NCBI RefSeq assembly: GCF_002196705.1
Contig: NZ_NADJ01000032.1
Location: 62,001 to 126,000 of the forward strand
Source: Desulfosporosinus sp. FKB
GTDB taxonomy: Bacteria; Bacillota; Desulfitobacteriia; Desulfitobacteriales; Desulfitobacteriaceae
Length of the DNA stretch: 64,000 nt
Direction of reading: 5' to 3'
Part shown: one piece after another, positions 1 through 9,504 of the stretch
How positions within the stretch are numbered: position 1 is the stretch's first letter
Layout of the letters: the number at the start of each line of letters is the position of its first letter
The notes under the pieces: generated by a model
What the model was told of the DNA's origin: nothing
Database searches by the model: none
The model's input: only the letters and a program-made list of their open reading frames with translations
Program-made: the position numbers and the translations under genes

Positions 1-587
1 CAACAAACCAGTATGGAGCATTAGGACATGTAATTACGGATGCTGATACTAATCAAAAAATTGAAGTTTATAATGGTAAAATCATGGCTTCAACGATTTA
101 TTCAATTCAAAAAGGTAAACGCGGTCATCCTGGCGAAAAGATTGGTTCCTTTGTCACGAATTCTCCTTTTTTCGGTACAATTGAAAAAAATTCGTTGACT
201 GGAATATTTGGCAAATTGCGAGGTCAAATCACGAATCCGTATTATAAAGAGCCAGTTCCTGTTGGTTGGGAATCTGAAGTAAAAGTAGGGCCGGCTAAAA
301 TTTATACTGTAATCCAGGGGGAAAAAGTTGAGGAATTCAGCATCAATATAGATCGTGTTATGCATAATCGTACCGATAGTAAAAATATGATTGTTCGAGT
401 AACAGACCCACGACTTCTGGAAGCAACAGGTGGCATTATTCAAGGCATGAGCGGCAGCCCAATAATTCAAAATGGCAAAATCATCGGAGCTGTTACTCAT
501 GTTTTTGTTAATGATGCCCAGCGTGGTTACGGAGTGTTTATTCAGAACATGATCAATGAGGGTATCGACAATAAAGCAGCTGCATAA
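1..587 (+). CDS. spoIVB: SpoIVB serine peptidase, C-terminal part (5' truncated by window)
   Basis: The reading frame is already open at base 3, so the start lies outside the window. The visible part begins with a GALGHVITD stretch that matches the S55 peptidase domain and its catalytic His region, and it contains the GMSGSP motif (bases 444-461) that holds the catalytic serine. SpoIVB is made in the forespore, acts in the intermembrane space and triggers SpoIVFB-dependent pro-sigma-K processing. The spoIVB-spo0A order is the classical one in spore formers, which supports the call. The PDZ domain expected upstream is not visible here. Confidence 0.93.
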   Translation, partial: TNQYGALGHVITDADTNQKIEVYNGKIMASTIYSIQKGKRGHPGEKIGSFVTNSPFFGTIEKNSLTGIFGKLRGQITNPYYKEPVPVGWESEVKVGPAKIYTVIQGEKVEEFSINIDRVMHNRTDSKNMIVRVTDPRLLEATGGIIQGMSGSPIIQNGKIIGAVTHVFVNDAQRGYGVFIQNMINEGIDNKAAA

Positions 588-604
588 TTCACAACGCTTG
601 TAAA

Positions 605-636
605 GAAGTGACCTGGGAGAGTCACTTCTTTTTTTC
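605..636 (+). terminator. Intrinsic terminator after spoIVB
   Basis: An 8-bp perfect stem (gaagtgac / gtcacttc) with an 8-nt loop is followed by a run of seven T. It separates spoIVB from spo0A, so spo0A has its own promoter. Confidence 0.9.
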
Positions 637-656
637 TGGATTTATATAAATAAAGA

Positions 657-683
657 AGGAGTCTGGAAAACAATTGTCGAAAT
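657..683 (+). promoter_or_regulatory. 0A box and possible sigma-H promoter of spo0A
   Basis: A perfect TGTCGAA 0A box lies at 675-681, about 43 bp before the spo0A start. AGGAGTCT at 657-664 followed by gtcGAAAT at 676-683 resembles a sigma-H promoter, but the -10 is imperfect. Autoregulation of spo0A by Spo0A~P with sigma-H is established in Bacillus; here it is inferred from these matches. Confidence 0.6.
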
Positions 684-723
684 TATAGTTACATAATTTA
701 TCGAGAATGAGGAGGATCCTGGG

Positions 724-1548
724 ATGCAAAGGCCTATACGAGTCTTACTAGCAGATGACAACCGGGAATTTGTTGAAATTGTTAAAGAATTCATTGAACG
801 GCAAGAAGATATGACTCTTGTTGGAGTAGCTTATCATGGAAATGAGGCCCTCGAATTAATTGCCCGTGAAGAACCCCATGTCGTACTTTTAGATATTATA
901 ATGCCTCATTTAGATGGTTTAGGAGTTTTAGAAAAACTTCAAGTTTTAACTCCCAGACCAAAAATCATTATTCTAACTGCCTTTGGCCAGGAATCAATGA
1001 CTCAAAGAGCAGTTAATTTAGGAGCTAATTATTACATACTGAAGCCTTTTGATTTAGAAACCTTAGGAAAGCGCATTCGTCAACTACAAGATGATTTTCC
1101 GGATACGCTTAGTTCTGCCCAACTTGTAAATCCGACTATAAATAATAAAGTTGTTAGTTCTCCCCAAATTTCTTCAAGTATCCTTCCGCCAACCTCCAAG
1201 AATCTTGAAGTGGAAGTAACCCGCATGATACATCAAATGGGAGTGCCAGCTCATGTTAAGGGTTATCAATATCTGAGAGATGCAATTGTAAGCGTGGTGC
1301 AAGAAGTTTCTTTACTTGGAGCTGTTACTAAAGAACTTTATCCGATGATTGCCGAAAAGTACCAAACGACTCCCAGCCGTGTGGAAAGGGCAATCCGTCA
1401 TGCCATTGAATTAGCTTGGGATCGGGGAAATGTGGATTTCATGAATCGCTTTTTTGGCTATACCATCAACATTGACCGCGGCAAGCCAACGAATTCCGAG
1501 TTCGTGGCAATGGTTGCCGATAAGCTCCGTATGTCGATGATGTATTAG
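724..1548 (+). CDS. spo0A: Sporulation master regulator Spo0A
   Basis: This 274-residue response regulator controls entry into sporulation. The receiver domain (about 1-125) has the acidic pair D11/D12, the phospho-acceptor D57 in VVLLDIIMP, and the conserved Lys in the YILKPFD motif. A linker leads to the C-terminal Spo0A DNA-binding domain (about 160-274), recognised by the helix region [15 protein letters not shown]. The ATG start follows a GAGGAGG-type ribosome site. It lies downstream of spoIVB as in other spore formers and carries its own 0A box. The next gene is a histidine kinase that could phosphorylate it directly. Confidence 0.98.
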   Translation: MQRPIRVLLADDNREFVEIVKEFIERQEDMTLVGVAYHGNEALELIAREEPHVVLLDIIMPHLDGLGVLEKLQVLTPRPKIIILTAFGQESMTQRAVNLGANYYILKPFDLETLGKRIRQLQDDFPDTLSSAQLVNPTINNKVVSSPQISSSILPPTSKNLEVEVTRMIHQMGVPAHVKGYQYLRDAIVSVVQEVSLLGAVTKELYPMIAEKYQTTPSRVERAIRHAIELAWDRGNVDFMNRFFGYTINIDRGKPTNSEFVAMVADKLRMSMMY

Positions 1549-1667
1549 AATCCCCTTGTGGCAAGGTTACAGGGTTTGCTATTGCAACAAACTATTTTAA
1601 ATAGTTATAGAAATGGTTTGTAAACCTACAAACTAGTATAGTTCATTGCAATAAAATTATTTGTCCG

Positions 1668-1703
1668 CAAACATCTCTAGTTAATTACTTGGAGGTGTTT
1701 TTT
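1668..1703 (+). terminator. Intrinsic terminator after spo0A (copy 1 of a repeated terminator)
   Basis: aacatctc pairs with gaggtgtt and is followed by six T. The sequence is nearly repeated at 3432-3468, after the kinase gene, including the outer caaacatctct and acttggaggtgtttttt blocks. The rest of the 428-bp gap up to 1976 holds no convincing gene. Confidence 0.8.
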
Positions 1704-1976
1704 GCTTTGGAATTATCTAAATTGGACTTATCGGAGGATAGCGTAAATTCATGTACAATTAATAAATGGAGTTAGATACAACTCGTAGCACTATAAAATG
1801 ATTTAGGTTTCTGAATTATTTAGTTATAAAAACATAATCTCTAAACCTTGATTTTAATTTTCTTATAAGTTTAGAAACCATGGATATTGTTGATTTGGGA
1901 GGAATATTAAGGGGATGCGTTGAATATTTAGCATATAGGTAGAGAATAGGAGCTGCATCGTAATGAGGTTTTTTAA

Positions 1977-3356
1977 TTGCAAAATATAAACGAACATTAC
2001 AAGTATTCAATAGAAAGGGAAGTAACTTATAATAATTATAATCGTACAGGAAAGTTAGCGTTAATCTTGTTTTTGGGAAGCTTTGTTCTTGTACTTATAG
2101 ACCAAATCAATAGGTTCAAGGGTCTCTGGGTAATTACAAATGGTTATAGGTATCTTTTTTATTCTCATGTTGTTTTAGGTTTAACATCACTCATTTATCT
2201 TTTGTTTTTCTACAAAATTAAAGCCCGTTCCCCCAATGAGGTAACATATTTACATGAATTTTATGGAGTATCGTTTGCCTTTTTTATGCTAAGTCTTACC
2301 GCCGTGATATCAGGCTTTATCGACCAACAAATTCATAGAGAAATTACAGTTTATATACTAGGATGTTTCACAATAGCTGTAATGTTTTATTATAGCTTAA
2401 AGGTGTCCTCAATTTTGTATGGATTATCCTGGGTAATATTAATGGCCTTCCTGACTATTAGTCAGAAGGACCTAACTATTCGCCAAGGAAACTACATAAA
2501 TGCGTCGTTTTTAGTTATAATCTCATACTTTTTATCAACAGTTCTTTATAAATTTAAACGTTGTGAGTTAATGCATAATTACTATTTAGAGAACTTGGTC
2601 GCTGAGCGAACTAAAGAATTGCAAACGGCAAATGAATTACTTTCACAAGAAATTGTCGAACGTAAACGGGCTGAGATAGAGATGGTCCGGATGGATAGGT
2701 TAAACTTAATTGGTCAAATGGCAGCCAGTATTAGTCATGAAGTTCGAAACCCGATGACGACAGTAAAAGGATTTTTGCAATTGCTTAAATCTAAACAAGA
2801 GCTAAAAAATCAGGAATACTTTGATCTCATGATAGAAGAGTTGGACCGCGCAAATTCTATCCTTTCAGAATTCCTATCTATCAGTAAAACTAAGACGACG
2901 ACGTTGGAAAGGTGTAATATTAATGATATTGTTAATTATACCTTGCCGCTAATTCAAGCTGATGCTCAATATAACGATACATTATTAACTTTAGAGCTGA
3001 ATAATGTGCCGTATTTACAACTTAACGCTCAGGAAATACGGCAACTTCTATTAAACCTAGTACGTAATGGATTTGAAGCAATGGAATGTGAGGGGGGATT
3101 GAAAATAACTACTTATTCAACCAACGGTGAAGTAGTACTGGCTGTATCGGATGAAGGTAAAGGAATCGAGCAGTCTTTAATTGAAAAGTTGGGCACACCA
3201 TTTTTTACGACGAAAGAACAAGGTACTGGTTTGGGATTAGCGGTGTGTTACGGTATAGTATCACGGAATAACGGAAGGATAAGTGTTGAAACAAGTCCTA
3301 AAGGTACCACATTTTACGTGTGTTTTAAACCGAGTTATGAACATAATCCCATATAA
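1977..3356 (+). CDS. Membrane sensor histidine kinase, possible sporulation kinase
   Basis: The protein has 459 residues. Six predicted membrane segments fill roughly residues 20-195, then comes a short coiled coil. A HisKA domain carries the phospho-acceptor His in SHEVRNP. An HATPase_c domain has the N box (LLNLVRNGFEAME), the G1 box (DEGKGIE) and the G2 box (GTGLGLAVCYGIV). The architecture resembles Bacillus KinB/KinD-type sporulation kinases. No response regulator is adjacent except Spo0A, and direct Spo0A phosphorylation by orphan kinases is known in Clostridia, so that role is inferred. The start is a TTG preceded by tgaggt at 8 bp. Two near-identical terminators flank the gene. Confidence 0.85.
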   Translation: MQNINEHYKYSIEREVTYNNYNRTGKLALILFLGSFVLVLIDQINRFKGLWVITNGYRYLFYSHVVLGLTSLIYLLFFYKIKARSPNEVTYLHEFYGVSFAFFMLSLTAVISGFIDQQIHREITVYILGCFTIAVMFYYSLKVSSILYGLSWVILMAFLTISQKDLTIRQGNYINASFLVIISYFLSTVLYKFKRCELMHNYYLENLVAERTKELQTANELLSQEIVERKRAEIEMVRMDRLNLIGQMAASISHEVRNPMTTVKGFLQLLKSKQELKNQEYFDLMIEELDRANSILSEFLSISKTKTTTLERCNINDIVNYTLPLIQADAQYNDTLLTLELNNVPYLQLNAQEIRQLLLNLVRNGFEAMECEGGLKITTYSTNGEVVLAVSDEGKGIEQSLIEKLGTPFFTTKEQGTGLGLAVCYGIVSRNNGRISVETSPKGTTFYVCFKPSYEHNPI

Positions 3357-3431
3357 AATCTTAAATAAAGCAAAGAACGCATATATTAATAAATCGAAAT
3401 AAATAGCTTTGTAGCTGTTCGATTGATTGTT

Positions 3432-3468
3432 CAAACATCTCTATGTTAAAGACTTGGAGGTGTTTTTT
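3432..3468 (+). terminator. Intrinsic terminator after the kinase gene (copy 2)
   Basis: It is the same hairpin as at 1668-1703 (caaacatctct ... acttggaggtgtttttt) with a different loop and a run of six T. Confidence 0.8.
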
Positions 3469-3476
3469 ATTTGCCA

Positions 3477-3510
3477 TTTTTGCAATAACCTGCAAAGCAG
3501 GATTTTGCAG
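3477..3510. promoter_or_regulatory. TGCAAA/TTTGCA palindrome upstream of the sigma54 activator gene
   Basis: CTGCAAA and TTTGCAG form a 21-bp inverted repeat at 3490-3510, with a further TTTTTGCA at 3477-3484. The same TGCAAAAT word recurs upstream of the leucine dehydrogenase and alanine dehydrogenase sigma54 promoters. The likely role is as binding sites of the activator encoded at 3604; this is inferred. Confidence 0.45.
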
Positions 3511-3603
3511 ACCTTTGGCGAATATTTGGAATAGTTATTAAGATACTGTTTTTTCTGATAAATAGTACTGGAATTGCTCGCAGGATTAGAAGGAGGTCGG
3601 GTA

Positions 3604-5340
3604 TTGGGTATGTTCAGACGTCGTGAGCTTGAGAAAATGGCTGTCGAAACGAAACAAGCAATTATAGGAATAAACCTATTAAATGAAATTGTTATCTGTA
3701 ATTTCCAAGCAGCAAATTTTTTAGGTTACACCCCTGAAGAGATTATAGGTAAAGATTTATGGCAGATAATACCCGATGATCCTTTGCCTTCGATCAGAGA
3801 TACTCAGAGGATGGAGTTTAATAGATTTAGCCGAATAGGAAGCAAAATGTTTATAGCTAGCCGGGCTCCTTTTAAAGACGAGCAGGGAAGAGTTACCGGC
3901 GCTGTTGCTTTTTTGCAAGACATGACCGAACATGAAATCCTCAAGGCCAAGGTTCATTCTTTGCAGGAACTTAAGATTCTTTTGACTGCAATTATTGATT
4001 CTACGCAGGATGCCATTTCAGTCGTTGATGAAAACGGCTTGGGATTTTTAATAAATCAAGCATATACTCGATTAACCGGATTTACCGCCGAAGAGATCGT
4101 TGGCAAACCTCCGACTGTTGATATTGCTGAGGGAGAAAGTATGCATCTTAAGGTCGCTAAAACTCGTCAGCCTGTCAAAGGAGTAATCATGAAAGTAGGT
4201 CCCAAGCGAAAAGAAGTAATTGTCAATGTTGCCCCCATTATGATATCGGGACAATTTCGTGGTACTGTGGGAGTCCTCCATGATATTTCCGAAATTCATA
4301 AACTCTCCGAAGAACTAGAAAGAGCAAAACGGATTATCCGGCACTTAGAAGCCAAGTATACCTTCAGCGATATTATCGGTGACAGCGAAGCTATTAGAGC
4401 GACGATTGCTCAGGCGGAACGTGCTGCCGCGACGCCGGCCACCGTGCTGCTGCGGGGAGAGAGCGGTACTGGAAAAGAATTGTTCGCTCATGCGATTCAT
4501 CGTTCTAGTGACCGGCAAAAAGGTCAATTTATTCGTGTTAACTGCGCTGCTTTAGCGGACAACTTACTCGAGAGTGAGTTATTCGGTTACGTCGAAGGAG
4601 CCTTTACCGGTGCCAAACGAGGCGGGAAAATAGGGCTCTTTGAAGAAGCTAATGGAGGAACTATTTTTCTTGATGAAATTGGGGAAATTAGTCTTAATCT
4701 CCAAGCCAAGTTGCTGAGAGTTCTCCAGGAGCGTGAAATTGTCAGAGTTGGAGACAATCGGGCCTTTCATGTTGATGTCCGTGTTATTGCAGCGACTAAT
4801 GCTAATCTTGAAGCTGAGCTTAGAACTGGGAGATTTCGCGAAGATTTATACTATCGTTTAAATGTTGTTCCTGTTATTATTCCTCCTTTACGACAGCGTA
4901 AGGATGACATTCCCTTATTAGTTCATCATTTGATTGCCAGCTTTAATCAGGAATACGGCCGATGTGTTGAGGGAATCGGTGATGATGCCCTGCAAATTTT
5001 GTTAAATTATCATTGGCCGGGTAATATTCGCGAATTGGAAAATATTTTAGGCCGTGCAATTATTAATATGAGGATCAATGAGACTGTTATTGAATTGCAG
5101 CATTTGCCGGTTTTGCCGCTTCCAAATAGTAATATCATGGAAACTAAGCTGCTTGAGGTTCAGGATATTACAGTCGGGGAAGAAGATATAGGATTCGAGG
5201 CTTTGCAGAGACAATGGGAACGGAATATACTTCTGGCGACGTTGCAAAGAACTGGGGGAAATAAAACAAAAGCCGCTAAACTGCTGCAAATGTCAATTCG
5301 AAACTTCTATTATAAGCTAGAAAGGAATGCTTTGATTTAG
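3604..5340 (+). CDS. Sigma54-dependent PAS-domain transcriptional activator (BkdR/RocR type)
   Basis: The protein has about 578 residues and two PAS domains (roughly 10-110 and 120-230). An AAA+ sigma54-interaction domain follows, with Walker A GESGTGKE (about residue 285), the sigma54-contacting GAFTGA loop (about 332) and Walker [13 protein letters not shown] Fis-type HTH ends the protein ([14 protein letters not shown]). I chose the TTG at 3604 because AGAAGGAGGT lies 6 bp upstream; an ATG at 3610 is the alternative. The gene sits next to leucine dehydrogenase, as BkdR does in Bacillus, and a good sigma54 promoter lies between them. It therefore probably activates branched-chain amino acid catabolism, with the PAS domains sensing a metabolite or redox state. 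Confidence 0.93.
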   Translation: MGMFRRRELEKMAVETKQAIIGINLLNEIVICNFQAANFLGYTPEEIIGKDLWQIIPDDPLPSIRDTQRMEFNRFSRIGSKMFIASRAPFKDEQGRVTGAVAFLQDMTEHEILKAKVHSLQELKILLTAIIDSTQDAISVVDENGLGFLINQAYTRLTGFTAEEIVGKPPTVDIAEGESMHLKVAKTRQPVKGVIMKVGPKRKEVIVNVAPIMISGQFRGTVGVLHDISEIHKLSEELERAKRIIRHLEAKYTFSDIIGDSEAIRATIAQAERAAATPATVLLRGESGTGKELFAHAIHRSSDRQKGQFIRVNCAALADNLLESELFGYVEGAFTGAKRGGKIGLFEEANGGTIFLDEIGEISLNLQAKLLRVLQEREIVRVGDNRAFHVDVRVIAATNANLEAELRTGRFREDLYYRLNVVPVIIPPLRQRKDDIPLLVHHLIASFNQEYGRCVEGIGDDALQILLNYHWPGNIRELENILGRAIINMRINETVIELQHLPVLPLPNSNIMETKLLEVQDITVGEEDIGFEALQRQWERNILLATLQRTGGNKTKAAKLLQMSIRNFYYKLERNALI

Positions 5341-5345
5341 GATAC

Positions 5346-5363
5346 TGCAAAATATTGCAAAAT
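5346..5363. promoter_or_regulatory. Tandem TGCAAAAT repeats, candidate upstream activating sequence
   Basis: TGCAAAAT occurs at 5346-5353 and again at 5356-5363, one helical turn apart. They lie about 180-200 bp upstream of the -24 element of the next operon, a usual distance for an enhancer-binding protein. The same word flanks the activator gene and the ald promoter. Confidence 0.45.
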
Positions 5364-5370
5364 ATAGTTG

Positions 5371-5411
5371 AAAATTCATGCTTGCATTTAGTTGCAAGCA
5401 TGAATTTTTTT
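5371..5411 (+). terminator. Intrinsic terminator after the activator gene
   Basis: A long stem (aaaattcatgcttgca / tgcaagcatgaattttt) with a short loop is followed by T residues. The outer ACTGCAAAA and TTTTGCAGT words (5345, 5406) can extend the pairing. Confidence 0.85.
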
Positions 5412-5542
5412 GCAGTAATTGGTTCTTGTCTTGGGAAATTAATGTTCCTTAATCGCAAGCATTTGGGCCGTGTACTCCGCATCAATACTGGGTTTCTAAG
5501 GGGCGTAATATTTATTTAAAAATTAACAATATTGAAACGGTT

Positions 5543-5560
5543 TTGGCATCTTTATTGCAA
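5543..5560 (+). promoter_or_regulatory. Sigma54 (-24/-12) promoter of the leucine dehydrogenase-vor operon
   Basis: TTGGCATCTTTATTGCA has GG at 5545-5546 and GC at 5557-5558 with exactly 10 bp between them, matching TGGCAC-N5-TTGCW except for C to T at one place. The expected transcription start (about 5570) leaves room for the TTG start at 5612 with its ribosome site. Confidence 0.85.
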
Positions 5561-5611
5561 ATCATTTAGTCGAGTGTTTCAATGCGAAATGACATAAAGG
5601 GGGAAGGAACA

Positions 5612-6682
5612 TTGGATATTTTTAAATATTTAGAAACGTATGATTATGAACAATTAATCGTCTGTCAGGATCGAACTTCGGGACTTAAAGCAATTATTTG
5701 TATTCATGATACAACCATAGGCCCCGCACTTGGGGGAACAAGAATGTGGAACTATGCCAGCGAAGAGGAGGCAATCCTTGATGCTCTGAGACTCGCCCGA
5801 GGGATGACATACAAAAATGCTGCCGCCGGACTAAATCTTGGCGGCGGTAAAACCGTTATTATTGGCGATTCTCGCACTCAAAAAAGTGAGGAGCTCTTTC
5901 GCGCTTTTGGACGATATGTACAATCTTTAAACGGCAGATATATCACGGCAGAAGATGTGGGTACAACAGTTCGAGATATGGATTGGGTGCATCTTGAAAC
6001 GAATTTCGTAACAGGGGTGTCCGCTTCGGGAGCATCGGGTGACCCGTCCCCGATGACGGCACGGGGAGTATGGAGAGGGATGAAAGCTGCGGCGAAAGAG
6101 AAGTTTGGTAAGGATTCACTCCAAGGAAAAAAAGTAGCTATCCAAGGGCTGGGGCATGTTGGGTATTATTTGGCCAAGCATTTACAGGAAGAAGGGGCTA
6201 AACTCATAGTGACGGATATTCACGAGGATGCAATTAAACGAGTACTCAATGAAATGGAAGCGACCGTCGTAGGGCCTGACGAAATTTTTGGTGTCGAGGC
6301 TGATATATTTGCCCCTTGCGCTATGGGCGCTGTTGTTAATGATGAAACAATACCTCGTTTTAAATTCGCAATTATTGCCGGGGCCGCAAACAACGTGCTT
6401 TTAGAAGAACGCCATGGCGATAAGCTTCACGACTTAGGGATTCTCTATGCGCCGGATTATGTCATTAATTCTGGCGGAGTTATAAATGTAGCGGATGAGT
6501 TAGAAGGATATAATCGTGCAAGGGCTTTGCAAAAGGTGGACATGGTTTACGACAATGTAGAAAAGGTTTTAAAAATAGCCAAGGAAATGAATATTCCAAC
6601 CTACAAAGCCGCTGATCGCTTGGCTGAAGAAAGGATACGGCGTTTAGGACAAATTCGTTCCACCTATTTAAGAAATAGATAA
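5612..6682 (+). CDS. bcd: Leucine (branched-chain/phenylalanine-type) dehydrogenase
   Basis: This is a Glu/Leu/Phe/Val dehydrogenase of about 356 residues that deaminates leucine, valine and isoleucine to 2-oxo acids with NAD. The N-terminus from [13 protein letters not shown] aligns with the usual start of the family, so the TTG at 5612 (preceded by gggggaagg) is preferred over the ATG at 5582, which lacks a ribosome site. The glycine-rich PALGGTRMW segment, the catalytic Lys in the GGGKTVI region and the [10 protein letters not shown] dinucleotide fold are all visible. The enzyme feeds the 2-oxoacid:ferredoxin oxidoreductase encoded next, and transcription is probably sigma54-dependent. Confidence 0.95.
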   Translation: MDIFKYLETYDYEQLIVCQDRTSGLKAIICIHDTTIGPALGGTRMWNYASEEEAILDALRLARGMTYKNAAAGLNLGGGKTVIIGDSRTQKSEELFRAFGRYVQSLNGRYITAEDVGTTVRDMDWVHLETNFVTGVSASGASGDPSPMTARGVWRGMKAAAKEKFGKDSLQGKKVAIQGLGHVGYYLAKHLQEEGAKLIVTDIHEDAIKRVLNEMEATVVGPDEIFGVEADIFAPCAMGAVVNDETIPRFKFAIIAGAANNVLLEERHGDKLHDLGILYAPDYVINSGGVINVADELEGYNRARALQKVDMVYDNVEKVLKIAKEMNIPTYKAADRLAEERIRRLGQIRSTYLRNR

Positions 6683-6788
6683 AGGTTTAGTTTGGGCAAT
6701 TTCTTTTATGAGAGGAGAAAATACACTTCGATAGATCGTTGTATTATGGATTACCAACCTCCCATGAGGTTCATAAAGGAGGGAAACT

Positions 6789-7010
6789 ATGCTTAAAGTT
6801 GAGTTCGATGAGGATCGTTGTAAGGGGTGCGAACTTTGTTTGGAGGCCTGTCCGAAACATATTGTGAGTATGGCGGGGCATCTGAACGCTATGGGTTTTC
6901 ATCCTGCCACTGTACGTGATCAGGAGAAATGTATTTCCTGTGGGTTCTGCGCCAGAATGTGTCCGGATGTTGTAATCACGGTACGAAAGGAGGAAAAGGG
7001 AAATGGGTAA
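6789..7010 (+). CDS. vorD: 2-oxoacid:ferredoxin oxidoreductase, ferredoxin (delta) subunit
   Basis: The protein has 73 residues and two CxxCxxCxxxCP clusters (CKGCELCLEACP and CISCGFCARMCP), so it binds two [4Fe-4S] clusters. It is the electron-transfer subunit of the four-subunit enzyme that oxidises branched-chain 2-oxo acids to acyl-CoA. An aaggaggg ribosome site precedes the ATG. It overlaps the next gene by 8 bp. A 2-oxoglutarate (Kor) enzyme cannot be excluded, but the leucine dehydrogenase next door favours Vor. Confidence 0.88.
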   Translation: MLKVEFDEDRCKGCELCLEACPKHIVSMAGHLNAMGFHPATVRDQEKCISCGFCARMCPDVVITVRKEEKGNG

Positions 7011-8076
7011 AGTTCTTATGAAGGGGAATGAAGCTTTGGGCGAAGCAGCGGTTCGTGCCGGATGTCGGTACTTTTTTGGCTATCCCATTACTCCGCAGAA
7101 TGAAATTCCTCATTATTTAGCTAAGCGACTTCCTGAGGTAGGCGGGGTTTTTGTGCAAGCTGAATCTGAAATTGCGGCCATTAATATGGTTTATGGTGCC
7201 GCCGGGAGCGGGGCACGGGTTATGACATCTTCTTCAGGACCGGGGATAAGTCTTAAACAAGAAGGAATATCCTACATTGCCGGAGCTGAACTTCCTTGCG
7301 TTATCGTAAATATGCAGCGGGGTGGGCCAGGGCTAGGCGGTATTCAACCGGCTCAATCGGACTATTTTCAAGCAGTCAAAGGCGGCGGACATGGAGATTA
7401 TCGCTTGCTTGTCTTAGCTCCGGCGACAATTCAAGAAATGGTGGATTTGATGGGAAAGGCTTTTGACTTAGCGGATGAATATCGCAATCCGGTAATGATT
7501 TTAGGAGATGGGATTCTTGGTCAAATGATGGAAGCTGTTGAATTGCCGCCTGAAGATCTAAGCTTTAAAATCCCTTCCAAGCCTTGGGCAACAACTGGAG
7601 CAAAGGGGAGAACCCCCAATATTATTAATTCGCTTTATCTGGATCCGTTGGAATTAGAGAAACATAATCTGCATCTCCGCAACAAATATGAACAGATGCG
7701 TAAAGAATCTATGGGAGAAACTTATAAAACAGAGGATGCAGAACTAGTCCTCGTTGGTTATGGATCTGCTGCTCGCGTGGCAAAAGCAGTTGTGGATCAA
7801 GGCAGAGCGCGGGGGTTAAAAGTCGGATTGTTCCGACCGATTACGTTATTTCCATTTCCTAAAGATGATCTGCAAAAGGCCTGCTGCCAAGCCAGACATG
7901 TTATAACTGTCGAGATGAGTTTGGGTCAGCTTATTGAGGATGTTCGCTATAACTTGGAATTTAAAGTACCTGTTCATTATTGCGGACGTGTTGGAGGCAT
8001 GATTCCGACAACCCGTGATATTTTAGCAAAAATTGAAGCCTTAACGAACCTTCAAGGGGAGGGTGAAGAGGTATGA
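7003..8076 (+). CDS. vorB: 2-oxoacid:ferredoxin oxidoreductase, alpha subunit (VorB/KorA type)
   Basis: The 357-residue protein has the pyruvate:ferredoxin oxidoreductase domain I/II arrangement. The N-terminal [10 protein letters not shown] motif and the [14 protein letters not shown] segment are characteristic of the subunit that contacts substrate and CoA. It overlaps vorD (8 bp) and the next gene (4 bp), indicating translational coupling. Substrate class (branched-chain rather than 2-oxoglutarate) is inferred from the upstream leucine dehydrogenase and the BkdR-like activator. Confidence 0.9.
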   Translation: MGKVLMKGNEALGEAAVRAGCRYFFGYPITPQNEIPHYLAKRLPEVGGVFVQAESEIAAINMVYGAAGSGARVMTSSSGPGISLKQEGISYIAGAELPCVIVNMQRGGPGLGGIQPAQSDYFQAVKGGGHGDYRLLVLAPATIQEMVDLMGKAFDLADEYRNPVMILGDGILGQMMEAVELPPEDLSFKIPSKPWATTGAKGRTPNIINSLYLDPLELEKHNLHLRNKYEQMRKESMGETYKTEDAELVLVGYGSAARVAKAVVDQGRARGLKVGLFRPITLFPFPKDDLQKACCQARHVITVEMSLGQLIEDVRYNLEFKVPVHYCGRVGGMIPTTRDILAKIEALTNLQGEGEEV

Positions 8077-8822
8077 TTACCGTTTTTGAACGACCAAAGT
8101 CACTAACCTCTGCTAAGACTCATTATTGCCCAGGATGCACTCATGGGATTATTCATCGCCTTGTTGCCGAAGTTATTGACGAGCTTGGAGTACGTGAAAA
8201 AACCATTGGAGTTTCTCCTGTCGGATGCTCGGTTTTAGCGTACAACTACTTTAATCTGGATATGCAGCAAGCGGCACATGGCAGGGCTCCTGCTGTTGCT
8301 ACAGGAATTAAACGGGTCAATCGTGATAAGATAGTTTTTACCTATCAGGGCGATGGCGATCTGGCTTCTATCGGTACGGCTGAAATAATTCATGCCGCTG
8401 CCCGAGGGGAAAACTTCACGACAATTTTTGTTAATAATGCGATTTACGGGATGACCGGGGGACAGATGGCCCCGACGACGTTGTTAGAACAGGTGAGCCA
8501 GACCTCTCCCCAAGGGAGAGATCCTTCGCTTCAGGGATATCCTATACGTATGTCGGAAATGCTTGCGACCATTGAGGGTGCTGCCTTCATTGCCCGGGTT
8601 TCCGTGCATAACCCGCAAGAGGTCAGTAAAGCCAAAAAAACTATAAAGAAGGCCTTCGAACTTCAGCAGGCAGGGCGAGGTTTTACCTTGGTGGAAGTTT
8701 TGTCAACCTGTCCCACCAACTGGGGTTTGACTCCAAGAGAGGCGTTAAAATGGTTAGCCGACAAAATGATTCCTGTTTATCCTCTCGGTGTCAAAAAAAC
8801 ACTTGAGGGGGGAGAAATCTAA
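8073..8822 (+). CDS. vorA: 2-oxoacid:ferredoxin oxidoreductase, TPP-binding beta subunit
   Basis: The protein has 249 residues. The CPGCTHG motif near the N-terminus and the GDGDLASIG...[11 protein letters not shown] stretch bind thiamine diphosphate and Mg, as in the beta subunits of Vor, Kor and Por. It overlaps the alpha gene by 4 bp and the gamma gene by 1 bp. It decarboxylates the 2-oxo acid and passes electrons to the clusters of the delta subunit. Confidence 0.9.
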   Translation: MITVFERPKSLTSAKTHYCPGCTHGIIHRLVAEVIDELGVREKTIGVSPVGCSVLAYNYFNLDMQQAAHGRAPAVATGIKRVNRDKIVFTYQGDGDLASIGTAEIIHAAARGENFTTIFVNNAIYGMTGGQMAPTTLLEQVSQTSPQGRDPSLQGYPIRMSEMLATIEGAAFIARVSVHNPQEVSKAKKTIKKAFELQQAGRGFTLVEVLSTCPTNWGLTPREALKWLADKMIPVYPLGVKKTLEGGEI

Positions 8823-9370
8823 TGTTGCAAGAAATTATCCTGGCGGGTTTCGGTGGGCAAGGAGTTATGTCGATGGGACAACTGCTGGCCTATGCCGGGC
8901 TTGAAGAAAACAAATATGTCAGCTGGATTCCTTCCTATGGGCCGGAAATGAGAGGAGGAACTGCAAATTGCTCGGTTACAATATCTGATAAAGAAGTCAG
9001 CTCTCCGATTATTACGGAACCGAATACCCTCATTGTTCTCAATCGTCCATCACTAGAAAAGTTTGAGGGAGATATTCAGCCCGGAGGATGGTTGCTTCTC
9101 AATTCTTCGCTGATTGACTTGGAACCACGAAGACAAGACATTAATGTTTTCAAGATCCCTTCCGCCGACATCGCCAGCGAAAAACTTAACAACTCTCGGG
9201 TAGCGAATATGATAATACTTGGGGCATATATTCAGTTAATAGGTGCTGTGAGCTTGGAATCAGTCGTTAATGCCCTGAAAAAAGTTCTGCCGGAGTATCG
9301 GCATGATCTTCTTCCACTTAACCGACGTGCCTTAGAATTGGGAATCGAGCTGGCTCAGAAAGCTTTATAG
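8822..9370 (+). CDS. vorC: 2-oxoacid:ferredoxin oxidoreductase, gamma subunit
   Basis: The protein has 182 residues. GFGGQGVMSMGQLLAYAG at the N-terminus and the SYGPEMRGGTANC motif are diagnostic of the catalytic gamma domain of this family. It starts one base before the beta gene ends and closes the sigma54-driven operon. A long imperfect hairpin follows at 9380-9424. Confidence 0.92.
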   Translation: MLQEIILAGFGGQGVMSMGQLLAYAGLEENKYVSWIPSYGPEMRGGTANCSVTISDKEVSSPIITEPNTLIVLNRPSLEKFEGDIQPGGWLLLNSSLIDLEPRRQDINVFKIPSADIASEKLNNSRVANMIILGAYIQLIGAVSLESVVNALKKVLPEYRHDLLPLNRRALELGIELAQKAL

Positions 9371-9379
9371 AGAAAAGGA

Positions 9380-9424
9380 GATGCCGCTGCACAACGAACT
9401 ATCAGTTCATTTTGCAACGGCATC
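9380..9424. repeat. Long imperfect inverted repeat after vorC
   Basis: gatgccgctgca (9380-9391) pairs with tgcaacggcatc (9413-9424), and an inner gaact/agttc pair extends the foldback. No T run follows on either strand, so it may end or stabilise the operon mRNA rather than act as a classical terminator. Confidence 0.5.
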
Positions 9425-9504
9425 AATCATGTTGGTGTGCTATTTTGTATTCGTCGCTCAGATGGCATAAAATAGTGTCAGATGTGCTGAAAGAAGGGTT
9501 AATT

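Noticed and set aside
1816-2010. Small minus-strand gene between spo0A and the kinase
   Set aside because: No ribosome site or motif, and it overlaps the start of the kinase gene.
5582-5611. ATG at 5582 as start of leucine dehydrogenase
   Set aside because: It lies only about 12 nt after the predicted sigma54 start point with no ribosome site; the family N-terminus begins at the TTG at 5612.
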